A stretch of 64,000 nt of DNA from Mesocentrotus franciscanus (GCA_037976565.1 CP137668.1:24200280-24264279), one strand, 5' to 3'; positions 36,293-47,467 are shown, numbered from the stretch's first letter. Translations and numbers: made by a program. The notes: generated by a model from the letters alone, not told the origin.

Positions 36293-36402
36293 GTAACCCT
36301 GACGACAGTAGGATATGGGGATAAAACACCAAACTCCTGGTCAGGAAACTAGCAGCAGCGATCTTTGCCATCATCGGGATTTCCTTCTTTGCTCTGCCTG
36401 CG
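36293..36402 (+). CDS. KCNQ: KCNQ channel, pore and S6 exon with 1-base frameshift
   Basis: Between TTACATGTAG and GTAAGC. It encodes the selectivity filter TLTTVGYGDKTPNSW, then S6 (AAAIFAIIGISFFALPA) with the Pro-Ala-Gly hinge completed in the next exon. The exon is 110 bases where 111 are needed: after TGG TCA GGA the frame meets AAC TAG (stop at 36350-36352), whereas one extra base in GGAAACT would restore the conserved Gly-Lys-Leu and keep the rest in frame. Both splice sites and all other codons are intact, so this is probably a sequence or assembly error, though a null allele or pseudogene is possible. Confidence 0.9.
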
Positions 36403-36423
36403 GTAAGCACATGTATTGTATAG

Positions 36424-36860
36424 TACTGTATTTATTTATTCATGGTAAAAACTCACAATCGGTCAAAACAGACTGCTTTTCAGCGACTTCGTACACATTG
36501 TGAAAAAAAAAACCAAGTAAAATTAATACAATAACATTGACAAACACATATAGCACACATTTAAATATCTACAAACAAATATATGAAAAAATGAAAATCA
36601 CAAAAAGATAATCAAATTATACTCATAAAATTGTTGAGAATTTCAATTTGTACCCAGCCCCCTCCCGTGAATCAAACATTGATGGACCTGATTGACTTAA
36701 CAAATTGAGTAAGATTGTCCATGCGTCGAATATCACAAGGCAATGAATTTAAAAGTTTTTTACTTGTGTAGAGACCACCATCCCATATGTACTCACACAC
36801 TTTGATCAACCTAAAGTATTGGTCATTGTGGTCATTGCAATTGTCTTTTTGTCTTCAAAA
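36424..36860 (-). mobile_element. LINE 3' fragment in KCNQ intron
   Basis: Read on the minus strand, 36650-36850 gives a LINE-like C-terminus (GGLYTSKKLLNSLPCDIRRM then a 'LTQF.K' element), followed by an A-rich 3' region ending near ATTTATTTATTC at 36430. It lies 20 bases after the pore exon donor, in reverse orientation to the gene. Confidence 0.5.
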
Positions 36861-37104
36861 CAGCATGTTCACCGTAAGATAATCATTTACTGATATGTAT
36901 TCCGCTTGCCCACTTTCCCACATTCCCAAAGACAGAGTACAACATGCTCTGAAACACCTCTCATGCATGTAGGTTTGTTAAGCATATTTTCTGATTTCTA
37001 AACATGCGTTACAATCTGGATACATCCCACTTTCAATGCAATATGTACATGTATCCAAGAGTTGTTTTATGTGTAAGGTTGTGAATGTGCTTTTAAGCAT
37101 TACA

Positions 37105-37285
37105 TTCTTAGAGCTTAAGAGCTTATTTCCAATCATAAATATCTTGATAATCATACAGGCGATCGGCTTGTAAAAGTCATGGGGTTCCTGACTAACCTAA
37201 AGGTTTATAATTATCATTGCAGCATGAGCTAAATCCAGGATTTTGTTTCAGAATCAAAGACAAAGTTACCCAATCCCTTTAAAAG
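37105..37285 (-). mobile_element. dispersed repeat, CCTGGATTTAG family, copy 3
   Basis: Inverted relative of 13733-13935 and 17794-18045, with GAGCTAAATCCAGGATTTTG, CCTAAAGGTTTATAATTATC and the terminal CCCAATCCCTTTAA. It lies about 90 bases before a KCNQ exon acceptor. Confidence 0.8.
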
Positions 37286-37378
37286 GGATTAGGGTCTTTT
37301 TTTATTATCCATGCTTGCAGGGTGTGGGCATTCATTTTCGTGACTTATGTCTCTTTCTTTCTCTCTGCTGGCCTCCAG

Positions 37379-37474
37379 GGTATCCTTGGTTCCGGTTTTG
37401 CTCTGCAAGTCCAGCAGCAACAACGCCAGAAGCACTTTGCTCGGAGACGACATCCAGCAGCACAACTCATCCAG
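37379..37474 (+). CDS. KCNQ: KCNQ channel, S6 end and helix A start
   Basis: 96 bases, the same size I recall for vertebrate KCNQ exon 7, between GCTGGCCTCCAG and GTAACA. Encodes [20 protein letters not shown] then [12 protein letters not shown]. This completes the S6 gate, the membrane-proximal basic segment that binds PIP2 in the family, and the start of helix A, whose IQ motif continues into the next exon. Confidence 0.93.
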
Positions 37475-39246
37475 GTAACACTCATCTGTAGTGGTCACTT
37501 CTCTGAAACAACTCTGGGTATATAGTAGGCCTGAGCTGAAACGGTTACCCGCCCGGTCCCCGACCGTCATGCCGATACCCAGGTTTTAAAATTTGATTTC
37601 GGTATTTCAAAATTAAATTTCACACTGATATTTTGCAATAAAAAACTAGCTTAGAAATAGAATTCACAAACTTAAGTTTAATTTTATTCATTATATATGC
37701 TGTAGAAATAAATGGATATAGTTTAAGAAGACAGTATGTCTTTTTATGGCTGTAAAATTTAGGCTGCAAGGGAGGTGTCGCGCCTCCCAGTACCGAGCCT
37801 ATTCAGAAAAAGAATTTTAAAAAAGACTGCCAAAGAGTGAGCAATTTATGATATTACCACACACACGACCAAAATGCTGATCAGACTATTAACATTTCAA
37901 TGTAATAGGCATTAATTGTCAAAATATCCACAAAATATTAGATTACCCATGATATTATGATGAAGGAAAATAATTAAAGCTCTTGAAAGAACATCGATGT
38001 GCCTTTTGATCTTTCTAAAAATGCATGTATCATGGCCAGGCTTAAGTTGTGAGTCAGGTTTGTCACGCTTGATGTGCGTGGATACAGCCCTACATCATCA
38101 TATATGCAGATGAGAGTCTGAACTGATTGGATCAATAAGCACTGAACCAACTAAAAATATCACATTAGACTGTAAAAGACTACAGCGTGAAAATTACTGT
38201 AAAAATACTTTCCTTTGCCAAACAATCCTATAGATATCCATAATATCTCACAGAAATAATGATATTTGAGGAGCTACGCATGTACTCGATATCAAGTTCA
38301 GCTAGCCGCATTTTGATTGAAAGACAAAATATCACATGATCAAAGGCCAGTGAATATTTCCTCTCTGCTAGTATGCTGGCATCTACAGTCATGCATTTAT
38401 TTACATTTCATTATAAGGTAAATTATAAATAGAGCCGTTATAGAGAGGCTACCTATCCATGGTGGCATCTGGTTCCTTCCGACAGAAGCAAGGCTTTTTG
38501 ATTGCCTTCTACAGTGTAGGAGAAAAGAAATTATGTATTATTACCAGTCAACGTCTGATATCAGACCAACTTCAGACTGTACAAACAATTACATTACACC
38601 CGATGGCCAAAAAAGGGTCTGTCTAGAGTCAGTTTGGTGGTGCGACTGATATATGACCTGTAGAGAAATGCCTTCTGATTATTGTAAATATGTCTATTTA
38701 AGGTTTTATTACGTGAGTGGTTTCAGAGGGAGGGGGGGGGGTACATTATTTATTTGTTTCAAACTGATGTGAAAGTTTGCTATCTACTATAGATGTGAAG
38801 AGAGTTAGTCTTGATCCGTTGTTGAAAGGCCATTTTATAAATCAATTACAGTCTTTTTGAAGACATTTTATTAGGTTTGACTATTAAGAGTTTCAGGGAA
38901 GAGAGAGGAGTAGAGGGCAACATTGATGTTAAATCATTATGTACATATATGAATACAGTTTGATATCCACTGCTGATGTACAAGAGACCATGAGTGTATG
39001 AGCTTTTATTTAAACACTTTTCATGAGGTCGCATTTCTAGCAGATTCTACGTGTATAAAGAGCAAAAAACTGGAAATGATGTTACTTTCATTTTTCTTGA
39101 CCTATTTTGAAGTCTGTTATCTCCTGCTTATATGAATTCATTATCACAAAGTCTTAAAACAAGTATGTACCTTTAAGTTTGGCTGATACAAAAAGCTTCC
39201 AGGTTTCAGCATGGATTTAATTTTGTTTAATTGCATCGTTTTTTAG
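37475..39246. other. KCNQ intron between the S6/helix A and IQ-motif exons
   Basis: AT-rich. A short stretch at about 37510-37600 (GGTTACCCGCCCGGTCCCCG) is GC-rich and repeat-like, and a poly-G run sits near 38730. No gene feature is seen. Confidence 0.45.
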
Positions 39247-39341
39247 TGTCTGTGGAGATGTTATGCTGCAGATCCCAACTCTAGTTCTACAGCCACTTGG
39301 AAACCGCACATTAAACCTGTACATAGCCCCACCACAGGCAG
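39247..39341 (+). CDS. KCNQ: KCNQ channel, helix A / IQ motif exon
   Basis: 95 bases between GTTTTTTAG and GTAAAT, leaving two bases for the next exon. It encodes [20 protein letters not shown] and [11 protein letters not shown]. With the previous exon this makes the calmodulin-binding IQ motif (LIQCLWRCYA). WRCYAAD is KCNQ1-like; KCNQ2-5 have WRFYAT-type sequences. Confidence 0.9.
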
Positions 39342-39964
39342 GTAAATAAAGTTCCTCTTGCTTTTCTCCTTGAGTATATGGTCTATCCTTTAACTCTGTA
39401 CCTGCCATTGTTAACAAATGGGACACACAGTGGGCTGTCATAATCAACTTTGTCACACAAACAATGATTATGTTATACTCTAAAACATTGTGGGAGTCGA
39501 GGATTTCAGTCTGTAGTCGATATAGCATTTAGAAAAAGAGAAAGAAATAGAGAATAATCATCAAAATAAGAAGTACAATCATGCATTTTATTTTGAAAAC
39601 ATTGCATAATCCTGGATTAAAATGGGTGAGGGAGCAATGAGGTCATACCCCCTTTCCATGTTTAGGAATGCTCTTTCAAAGAACAGGCTATGATATTGAT
39701 AAATTTGTCTCGTAATGCAGGGTCTGTTAACTCATGAATGTGCATATTTTCATTTAAATTCGCCAAATGTATTTCTTGAATAATATACTTCAATTTATGA
39801 ACCCAAAGTTTTGTTGTAGCTTCATGAATGTATTTATATGTAAATAAATGCTATGCACCTTTGAATGTAGGAGGCATGCCTCTATAGACTAAGTGAATGA
39901 AAACAAAATTCAAACAGAATTCTAAACAAGATTTTTTGATATTTTAAATCTTCCAAAGCTTCAG

Positions 39965-40224
39965 GTCCAACAACTTCATCTCTCGGCTTTCCATGAAACG
40001 CAACAACAACACCGCTAACAGCCCCATGATGCACCGCACCAGCGAACGTCTCAAGAAGTCGATGAGCTCGGATCGAGACATGGAGGACGGAGATCACGAA
40101 GAGAAGAAGACGATGCTGAGTGTGAGGCTGAGTAACGGCAGTCAAGGAGGCCTCTTTGGTGAGCAGGACTCAATGAGGTCCTTTCGAAGTTTCCGCCACT
40201 CTCATCATCACCATCATGGCAAAG
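39965..40224 (+). CDS. KCNQ: KCNQ channel, A-B linker exon
   Basis: 260 bases between CCAAAGCTTCAG and GTGTCT. The frame is fixed by the split codons: AG|G from the previous exon, and a final G that joins AT of the helix B exon to make Asp. It encodes a charged, disordered linker: SNNFISRLSMKRNNN, SERLKKSMSSDRDMEDGDHE, then Ser/Arg-rich FRSFRHSHHHHHGK. The His-rich end is species-specific low complexity. Several Ser in basic context (RLS, KKSMSS) are plausible kinase sites, by inference only. Confidence 0.85.
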
Positions 40225-40714
40225 GTGTCTGGCTGTTCTATCTATATATATCTCTCTCTCTCTAGTCAAATCTGCATTGTAAACAATAACTCTGTGCAAA
40301 GAGACATGATATATTTGCATTTAAATGAAAAAGGTGTTGGGTTATTAAATGATTTTGATATCAAAGACACATTACATTTGTAGATGTAAATTCATGACTG
40401 CTCAGGAATGACACACAATTTTACAAATATAAATGTATGTCACAGCAAGTTTGTACACTAGAGGCAATATCCCTCTTGCGTCCTTTGATGGTTTTAAGAA
40501 GAAATTAAATGTATGAAAGTACAGAATAAATATAATGGTATAACCAATGATGTTACTAGTTCTCTTCCTTTCAAGTTGATATTTTATGTCTTTGTTGGGG
40601 GTGACGGGGTGTAGAGATTACATAGTGGCACAACTTTCTTCAAGAACTCTCTGCTGGGTAGCAAATTCATATATAAACTTGTGATATAATTATGAAATGA
40701 ACTACTATAGGCAG

Positions 40715-40940
40715 GCGCGAATCCAGGATTTCTTAGACCGGGGGGGGGGGAACAAATTTTTTTTTCTTTCTCCTTTCTCCCGCAAATTTAAAATTGCACC
40801 GGCCGAAAATTCGCTCGGTGGTGGTGGGTGAGCACTATTTTTTTTTGCTCTCGATAATTTGAAAATCGCGCCGGTCTAAAATTCGCTCAGTGGGGTCGGG
40901 GCATGTGCCCCGTGCTCCCTGGATCCGCCAATGATAGGTA
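40715..40940. repeat. 'ggatccagg' poly-G repeat
   Basis: Starts GCGAATCCAGGATTTCTTAG with a run of ten G and contains two diverged tandem units around AAAATTCGCTC with TGAGCACT and GCACCGG/GCGCCGG, ending CCTGGATCCGCCAATGATAG. Related material is at 43805-43870 and 59867-60180. The start and end are inverted (ATCCAGG / CCTGGAT). Confidence 0.7.
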
Positions 40941-41514
40941 TGAAGAAATTAAATTAAACCCAAAGATTTAACAAAGAAAATTAAAATATTAAAACAAGTG
41001 TGAATTATTTTCCAATGCAGATTTGACTTTTTCAACTAATAGATCTATTAATATGCTGCCATTTTAAACCATTTTTTGTACTTTCCTATATACATGTGCA
41101 ATAATAACTATTTCTTTTTTTGTGTTGATGTTTGTCCTTGTTTTTTCCTTGATTGGCTAAAGGCTTCTATCTTTGACAAATCTAATCTAATTTATTATTG
41201 TGATGTGGAGTTTTAGATAATCAATCTTTTCAGAAGTATTCCTCCTGATATGACTAACTGTTTTGTTAGTTTGATTATTATTTCTGTTTTATAGTGTTTT
41301 ATAGTGTTCTTTAAAAACAATCTAATCACAAATTTTTTAGCTGTCTTCTAGAGCAACAGTTTCTTCTTCATTGCCCATTGGTGTTTTAATCTCTACAATA
41401 TCCAATCCCTTCCATCAATATCTATCTTTCTCTATCCAGCTCATATTTTCATTCATGATACCTATGTGTATCTCCTTACCTTGTTTCTTTTTTTACATGC
41501 ATCTCATTCTCTCC

Positions 41515-41745
41515 GTTGCTCATATGCACTTATGTCCTTTGGCGCGACATTATTTACATTTGCCACACTCAACCCAGGTGAGGTAAATAGGTACCTGGTA
41601 GGATTATTCCTTGAAATGCACAGTGCGCTGATAACGGCTGCCGGAGCTAAAGCTAGGGTAATAATTTCCAAAGCTCTTTGGAAGCGCATAGAGATGTTAT
41701 TTCATAACGTATTATGCGCTATACAAGAACTGAATATTAATATTA
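41515..41745 (+). mobile_element. SINE with L2-like 3' end
   Basis: Contains TTTGCCACACTCAACCCAGG, AGGTAAATAGGTACCTGGTA and AAGCGCATAGAGATG...GCGCTATACAAGAACTGAAT. The same TTTGCCACTCTCCACCCAG-GTACCTG core appears at 56687-56840 and inverted at 61100-61345. The 3' end GCGCTATACAAG is typical of SINEs that use an L2/CR1-like LINE tail. No intact tRNA promoter is visible at this copy's 5' end. Confidence 0.65.
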
Positions 41746-42196
41746 TATTTTCTCTCCCCTCTGTTACTGATATCCTCATCTTTTCCTCATTCCTCTCCCC
41801 TTCATTTATTTGTCCTTCATCCTAACCTTGATGATGCAATTATATTTTCATAAAACTGATTTTCATAATCCTCAGATTTAGTATTCATCAGGTTAAGTAG
41901 GAGCGGTTCTAAAATAATTTGTTTAATGGGGAGGGGGGCTTTAGAGTGCTTGCATTCGTTTTCTACATATTTCCTCACCTAAATTCATTCATTATCAAAA
42001 ATAATTGGGGGAGGGGGGTCTTGTTTGAATTTTTTTTTTGGGGGGGGGATTGAGGTCATAAGCTCCTCTCCATAACCACAACTGAGATTAATCATATTAT
42101 CCCTTTTCCCCTGTTTTCCTCTCTCCTAGATCATCATTTTACTTTCCCCTGCCCCCTATCCGACACAGTCTTTTCTTGTTTCCCAAATTATGTCAC

Positions 42197-42275
42197 CAAT
42201 AATAATAATAATAATGAAACGGTGCTTATATTTAAAAAAAAGCGCTTTCCACCAAAGTGTTTAAGCGCTATACAT
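42197..42275 (-). mobile_element. retroposon 3' tail
   Basis: (AAT)n followed by an inverse GCGCTTTCCACC ... AAGCGCTATACATG. This is the minus-strand L2-like 3' end with its A-rich tail. The body is missing. Confidence 0.45.
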
Positions 42276-42833
42276 GTAACTTCTCAAGAATTCAAAATTA
42301 CTTTTCAAAATGTGGAGCATTTATACAATCTTTTCTCTTCATCATGTCTTACAAACTAAATTAATGTTTAGATTTTGACCATTTTACTGTTTCTTTTTGA
42401 CCCATGTTCACATTTTGCAATCTTCTGCTGAGCAAATAGTTTGAACCGTTTGGGCTTTCTGTTTTGCATGCTATACTAGCCGTTCAACTGGAGCTAACCT
42501 TTCAATAGCTGTCTTTCTTATCTAGTGTTGAAGTGTTCATTGAAGTTGGTACTTCATAACATAATTAGACAATTTAGCACATGACTAATATTTGCAGTGA
42601 TACAAGATACCTAGTTCAGTTTCATCCATCATAAATAAATTTGTGCTTTTACCAATTCTTCTAAATTCCATCGCCACCTTTGCCACTCATTATCATTTTC
42701 CTTCCTAGTTTATAAGATAAAACTTCCCTGTTGGTAAGTGTCAGGAAATTTCTGAAATTTGTTTAACAGATACATCACATAGCTTAAGACCAAAATTGTC
42801 ATCCAGTTCTTCATGAAGTTCCACCAGCTTTCC

Positions 42834-42849
42834 AGTTTCCATGGAAACT
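42834..42849. promoter_or_regulatory. perfect 16-bp palindrome, RFX-like
   Basis: AGTTTCCATGGAAACT is self-complementary over 16 bases and resembles a degenerate X-box. It lies in a KCNQ intron. Its role is unknown. Confidence 0.3.
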
Positions 42850-43594
42850 GTTCCAGTAATTGAAATATTTCAGATTAATAAATAAGCTCACACCGAAAGT
42901 GTATTCTTTAATTCAAGGTTATATAATTCTTGTGACATAAATTAATAAATGCACTAGAATACATGAATACCTTAAGTCCAGAAGTGATCAATCTAATAAT
43001 GACATTTAATCTTCAATCCGATAAACTAGTGTTAAGTATGCCATTATAAACCATTTTGTACATGTTACATGATTGAGGACTCTGAAAAAAACTTGAATCA
43101 AAAGGAAATACAGTGGAATACATGTAATACATGGATGTGCAGCAAACAGTGTTCTAATGTATGTCTGTTTGCCTGTTTTTTTTACAGAGGAATGGCTACA
43201 GATAAAGCAACCAGAGTAAACTTAATTGTCTAGACATCAAGAAAAGAATTGTTCAGATTGTGAAGGATATAATTATATAAAAAGTCATACATGTTATTGA
43301 TCTTGAAGCAATACATGTACAATCAGGAATAGAAGGAGGCTTAACCTCCACAGTGTATCTCTCTTATAAAATGTTGACAAGATGGATTATTCAAACATCG
43401 TGTATGGTTTCTTGAATTTGAATTAGGGTGAAAATCATTTTCATGTCATTCTCATATTTAAGATATTAAAACTAAAATCTTTGATTTCTTATCTATTCCA
43501 GATGAAGGTGTACTGATGGCATAGTGATGCTCTTCATGCATTTTTTGTCTATTTTATTTCATGGCATGTCCAACCTATTTTGTTTCATTTCCAG

Positions 43595-43796
43595 ATGATG
43601 AGGAACCACCGGTCCGTGTAACAAAGCTCACCGAAGCGCACAAGAACGCCATCAGAGCCGTACGCAAGATCAAATATTTTGTGGCAAGACGGAAATTCAA
43701 GGAAGCATTCCGGCCGTATGATGTCAAAGATGTCATTGAGCAATATTCTTCTGGTCATGCAGACATGCTGGCCAGGATTAAGAACTTACAAGCAAG
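43595..43796 (+). CDS. KCNQ: KCNQ channel, helix B exon
   Basis: 202 bases between TTTCATTTCCAG and GTATAC. Encodes [40 protein letters not shown] and [20 protein letters not shown], ending RIKNLQA and a split Arg. This is helix B, the second calmodulin-binding segment, plus the start of helix C; PYDV.DVIEQYS.GH is the most diagnostic KCNQ signature in the window. [11 protein letters not shown] and KFKE are closer to KCNQ2-5 than to KCNQ1. Confidence 0.95.
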
Positions 43797-43960
43797 GTAT
43801 ACTGTTACAGGGGCGGCTCCAGGATTCTCATGGAAGGGGCTGGGGGGAGGGGGTAGGGGGCACAAGTCTGAAAAGCTTCTAGCAAGCAGAAACTACAATA
43901 TTTTTCAGGTGCCTAGTGAGGTTTTTTTTAAGGGGGTGGGAGAAAAAAGGTAAGGATAGC

Positions 43961-44112
43961 AGCACAAAAACACATTTCTTGTGTGTATTTAAGATATGTG
44001 GGTCTGGGTTTTAAAGGGCGTCATGGGCCATTTGGAAGCACAAAATCACATTTCTTGTGTGTATTTAAGATATGTGGGTCTGGGTTTTAAAGGGCGTCAT
44101 GGGCCATTTGGT
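43961..44112. repeat. 76-bp tandem duplication
   Basis: Two head-to-tail copies of a unit from AGCACAAAA through TTAAAGGGCGTCATGGGCCA. They are almost identical (one or two differences), so this is recent. It lies within a poly-G 'ggctccagg'-type repeat just after the helix B exon. Confidence 0.95.
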
Positions 44113-44730
44113 ACCCCCCTCCATAAAATCTTCCCCTGGCCTGACATGTTGGCTATTAGAATGTGACCACAATTCTCAAAACCACCAAAAAGTTGTATAT
44201 CCAATGAGGCTGTGACAAGTGGAAAAATATCCATGCTCTTTGTACAATCTGGAGTAAAGTTGTAAGTGTTGCAATATCAACGGAAAGCTTGGAATTCATA
44301 CTTTAAGAAAATAGACAATAGTAAAAAAAAAAAAAAAATCAAAAAAGATTAAAGCTTCCAGCTCTCATAAAGTGTAATTTCACAAGCGATTGTTAGCATC
44401 ATTCTCATCTTTATGACCAGTTCCAAGTTCAATTGGTTATGACCTATGTTTGCCAATTTCCAATTTTTCCTAATTTCTCCTATCATCAATGACTATCGAA
44501 CATTATTCATGTAATCCCATTGATGTTTCGTCATACTGGAAGCAAAGCGAAAATAGGATACATTATATTTTTCTACCTCTGTTGTTTTAACTAGCTATTG
44601 CTTTTTGTTGGCTTTTTACCAAATGTATAGTTCTTGTATCTGAAATGTTGTTAATAAATGAAATGAATGAGTAGATTTATATAAACAGCATTCTTATACC
44701 ATACTCTTTCTCTGTTCCATTGGATTTCAG

Positions 44731-45453
44731 GTTAGACCAAATCTTGGGAAAGTCTGGCATGGAGAGGAGAAAAGGTCGTGGAGCAGGCGATCTGGAATTA
44801 TTTGACCCTAATATCAGTTTACTGTCGCGAGTAGTGAAGGTTGAGAGAAGAGTGACTCTCATTGATAGGAAGTTAGATATGCTGATTGAGATGTATCGTG
44901 AAGAGAGGCATGCCAAGACAGCTGCCGAGGGGGGTAAGGAAGAGGAAGGAGAACATTCCCAAGAGTCTGACCCTGCTCCTAGAGGGTTTATGAGAAGGAG
45001 AGGATGGGGGTCGTACCACCAGAGACAGAGGAACCGCTGGCGCAGCGGGTGGAATCCTCCGACACGTCTTCGGCGACGTCCCCTGCCGACCCTACAGCCA
45101 CTACTGCAACCATTCAGAAACTTCCCATCTCGTCCTCACAACCCAGCCTGATCGAGGAGAAGGTCGTGACGGGATTGAAGCCGTCGCACTCGCAGAGCGA
45201 CATACACCAGAGCGGCGACGACTCCTCGATTCATTCTCACGACCGCATGAGCGACTCGACGCTGCGGGCCGAAGGGAGCCCTCACTCCAGCGAGAGAGAC
45301 ATGGAGAGCGATGTGTGCAATCCATCTACCAGTGATCAAGACATTCCAGCAGCCAACAACCCTCCGCGCTCACCGGACACGGTGTCGTACGCTAGTAGCA
45401 GGCTGTCCAGTACAGGCAGCTCTTCAGCTTTAGACAGTGAAACAAGAATCTAA
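44731..45453 (+). CDS. KCNQ: KCNQ channel, C-terminal exon (assembly domain), apparent frameshift
   Basis: Acceptor TGGATTTCAG. The frame set by splicing encodes LDQILGKSGMERRK, then the assembly coiled coil LLSRVVKVERRVTLIDRKLD and MLIEMYREERHAK, then an acidic Ser/Glu tail. From about 45000 that frame turns into an Arg/Pro-rich run (stop at 45149-45151), while the next frame, open from 44983, continues a plausible Ser/Asp-rich tail (SSQPSLIEEKVV, SHSQSDIHQSGDDSSIHSHD, SSRLSSTGSSSALDSETRI) to TAA at 45451-45453. One missing base between 44983 and 45150, perhaps in ATGGGGG at 45004-45009, would join them. GC-rich composition runs to the second stop, supporting it as the true end. Confidence 0.85.
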
Positions 45454-46090
45454 AGTGTGTGTACTTAATGCATAGATCATAAGAAGTGTTCTAAAAAAAA
45501 AATGATGGCACATATTGTGCGCAGTACTTATATTGTCTTTATTACTCTACCCAGTCAATAATATTTTCATTGTTATAGAGCTTTAATGGGGATTTTAACA
45601 AAGCCCAACTGTTTCATGTTTTGTTTTGTTTTTTCTGTAATATATTTAATTTTTGGTACGAGGAACTTGAAGGTGCTATAATAGGTGTATAATCTGCTAT
45701 ACATTCAAAATGCTAAGATCATTATTATTTTCAAATTGTAGACTCCATCGATTCAACTTTACCAAATTTATTCTTGAAAGAAATCTTGTAAGAGTCCATA
45801 TATTCAAGATTTCTCGGCTCAACACTAATTTTTTTAACAACCAATAATGCTCAAACCACCCCAAAATCCTCAAGAGAAATTTGGTGTGCACAAAGGCGAA
45901 ATTTTCTGCATTGCTGACTAAACAGATAATTAATGGTAATTTTAAAAAGAACTGTCATAATTGAATGAATGGTACGTAAGCTGATTTTCATTTATTCATG
46001 AAAAAGAAGCAGTAAAGTGGACAAAACATTCCATGCAATGCACAATCCCGACAGTAATAAGTAATTAACCCCCAAATATATATATATATA
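45454..46090. other. KCNQ 3' untranslated region and downstream DNA
   Basis: AT-rich sequence after the stop. I found no nearby AATAAA, so the 3' end of the transcript cannot be placed. Confidence 0.4.
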
Positions 46091-46460
46091 TATATATACA
46101 TACCTGCCAACCCTTCCGAATAATCCATAATATTCTGATTTTCTGGATTTTAAGAACCTACAAATTCAGAATATTCCGATTTGTCAATTTTTTTTGGTGT
46201 TTTTTTTAAGTTGCTAAAGCCAAATTAAGCTTGTTTTATCATGTGCCGCTATTTGAGAGTTCATGTATTGCGTGCGTTGAATGGCTGCATGATCGAGCAG
46301 CGAATTTGTGTTCGCTTTTCTTGTACAGATTTACCGCGTATTGCCAGTTACGCTGCCGCTGCATGGGCGTTTTCTTATTTTTGAAGGCATACCGTGCTAA
46401 AAATTCCGAATTCTTATTTTCAAATGTTGGCAGGTATGTATATATATATATATATATATC
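46076..46460. mobile_element. CATACCTGCCAAC element inserted in a TA microsatellite
   Basis: Inverted ends TACATACCTGCCAAC (46097-46111) and GTTGGCAGGTATGTA (46426-46440) bound a 344-bp element. (TA)n lies on both sides (46076-46096 and 46441-46458), as expected if a TA-targeting (mariner/Tc1-like) element landed in a microsatellite. The short frames inside are not genes. Confidence 0.8.
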
Positions 46461-47412
46461 TTCATTGAAGACGTGGACATTTTTTTGAATCTTCAAAATG
46501 TCCCAAGAAGGAATTTTTTAACTACAGCTCAATTCACATTAGTTTCTATTGGCATTATGAATGGTTTGGATATGTTCAACTCATGAAAATGAATTAGTTT
46601 TGAAATATTACCCTGAACCACTTGCTGGGCATTCTTAGACCAGTATTTTTGCTATTGGCATTGGTATAATACCTTCTGAAATTTTAGCTTTTTAGCTAAC
46701 AAAGTTCCATAAGCATATGTTGTAAAGGTATTTTTTCTTGTGGTCAAAAGTCATATGGCACCATAAAGTGGCATCTTTTCATCAGTAAACTGATATTTGG
46801 CTCACTGTATAATGCCTACATGTACTTGTATATCAGAATCAAGGAGGAAAAAAAACATACCTGCTTATTCCATAGGTTGTTTTAGTTATTAGTAGATCCA
46901 AATTAGATCCAGATTTGTAGAAACAAAACAGATTAAATGAAAATTAATTGAAAGTATCATCATAACGTGGCAGCCACAGGCTGGACAAAATGCAGGGGAT
47001 TTAAAAAGAAATTTTTAAAACAAAAACATAACAAATCTAATATAATTCTCATAATCATAAAGTAATTGATTTCAACAAGTTGAAAAATATGAGTCGTTCT
47101 AGTGGTTTGCATACAAAACAAGTTCAAAACCTAACTGCACCTTTTGGATGCTGAAGTATGTAATAATGTATGGTTATATACAGTAGTCTTGCGGTTGCGG
47201 TTTAGAGAGGGGGAGGATTGAGGAGTTCTGAAAAGGACTCTCGGTAATCTTTCTTGAGGGTATGTAGTCTTGAAAAAGACTGTTGGTTATCTTTCTTAGC
47301 TTATAGTTCTAAGGAGAACTATAGCGCCGGTTGGAGAGGATGGATGGATGGTTATAGTACTCCATAGCTATTCATTTGACGCTGGGAGAACAAGAACGGT
47401 ATTTTGTCTGCT

Positions 47413-47467
47413 CAGAGCCAAAAGCGAGTTAACTCCTATAATTTATGACAGAGTTAATGCCCTTCAG
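47413..47467. repeat. imperfect palindrome, GAGCCAGAAGGG family
   Basis: GAGCCAAAAGCGAGTTAACT ... GAGTTAATGCCCTTCAGG, the same design as 26457-26514 and 52037-52096. Confidence 0.65.

Noticed and set aside
44926..44934. GAGGGGGGT as a -1 ribosomal slippery site explaining the KCNQ tail
   Set aside because: After a shift there the new frame would stop at TGA 44968 and TAG 44980, before the open tail begins.
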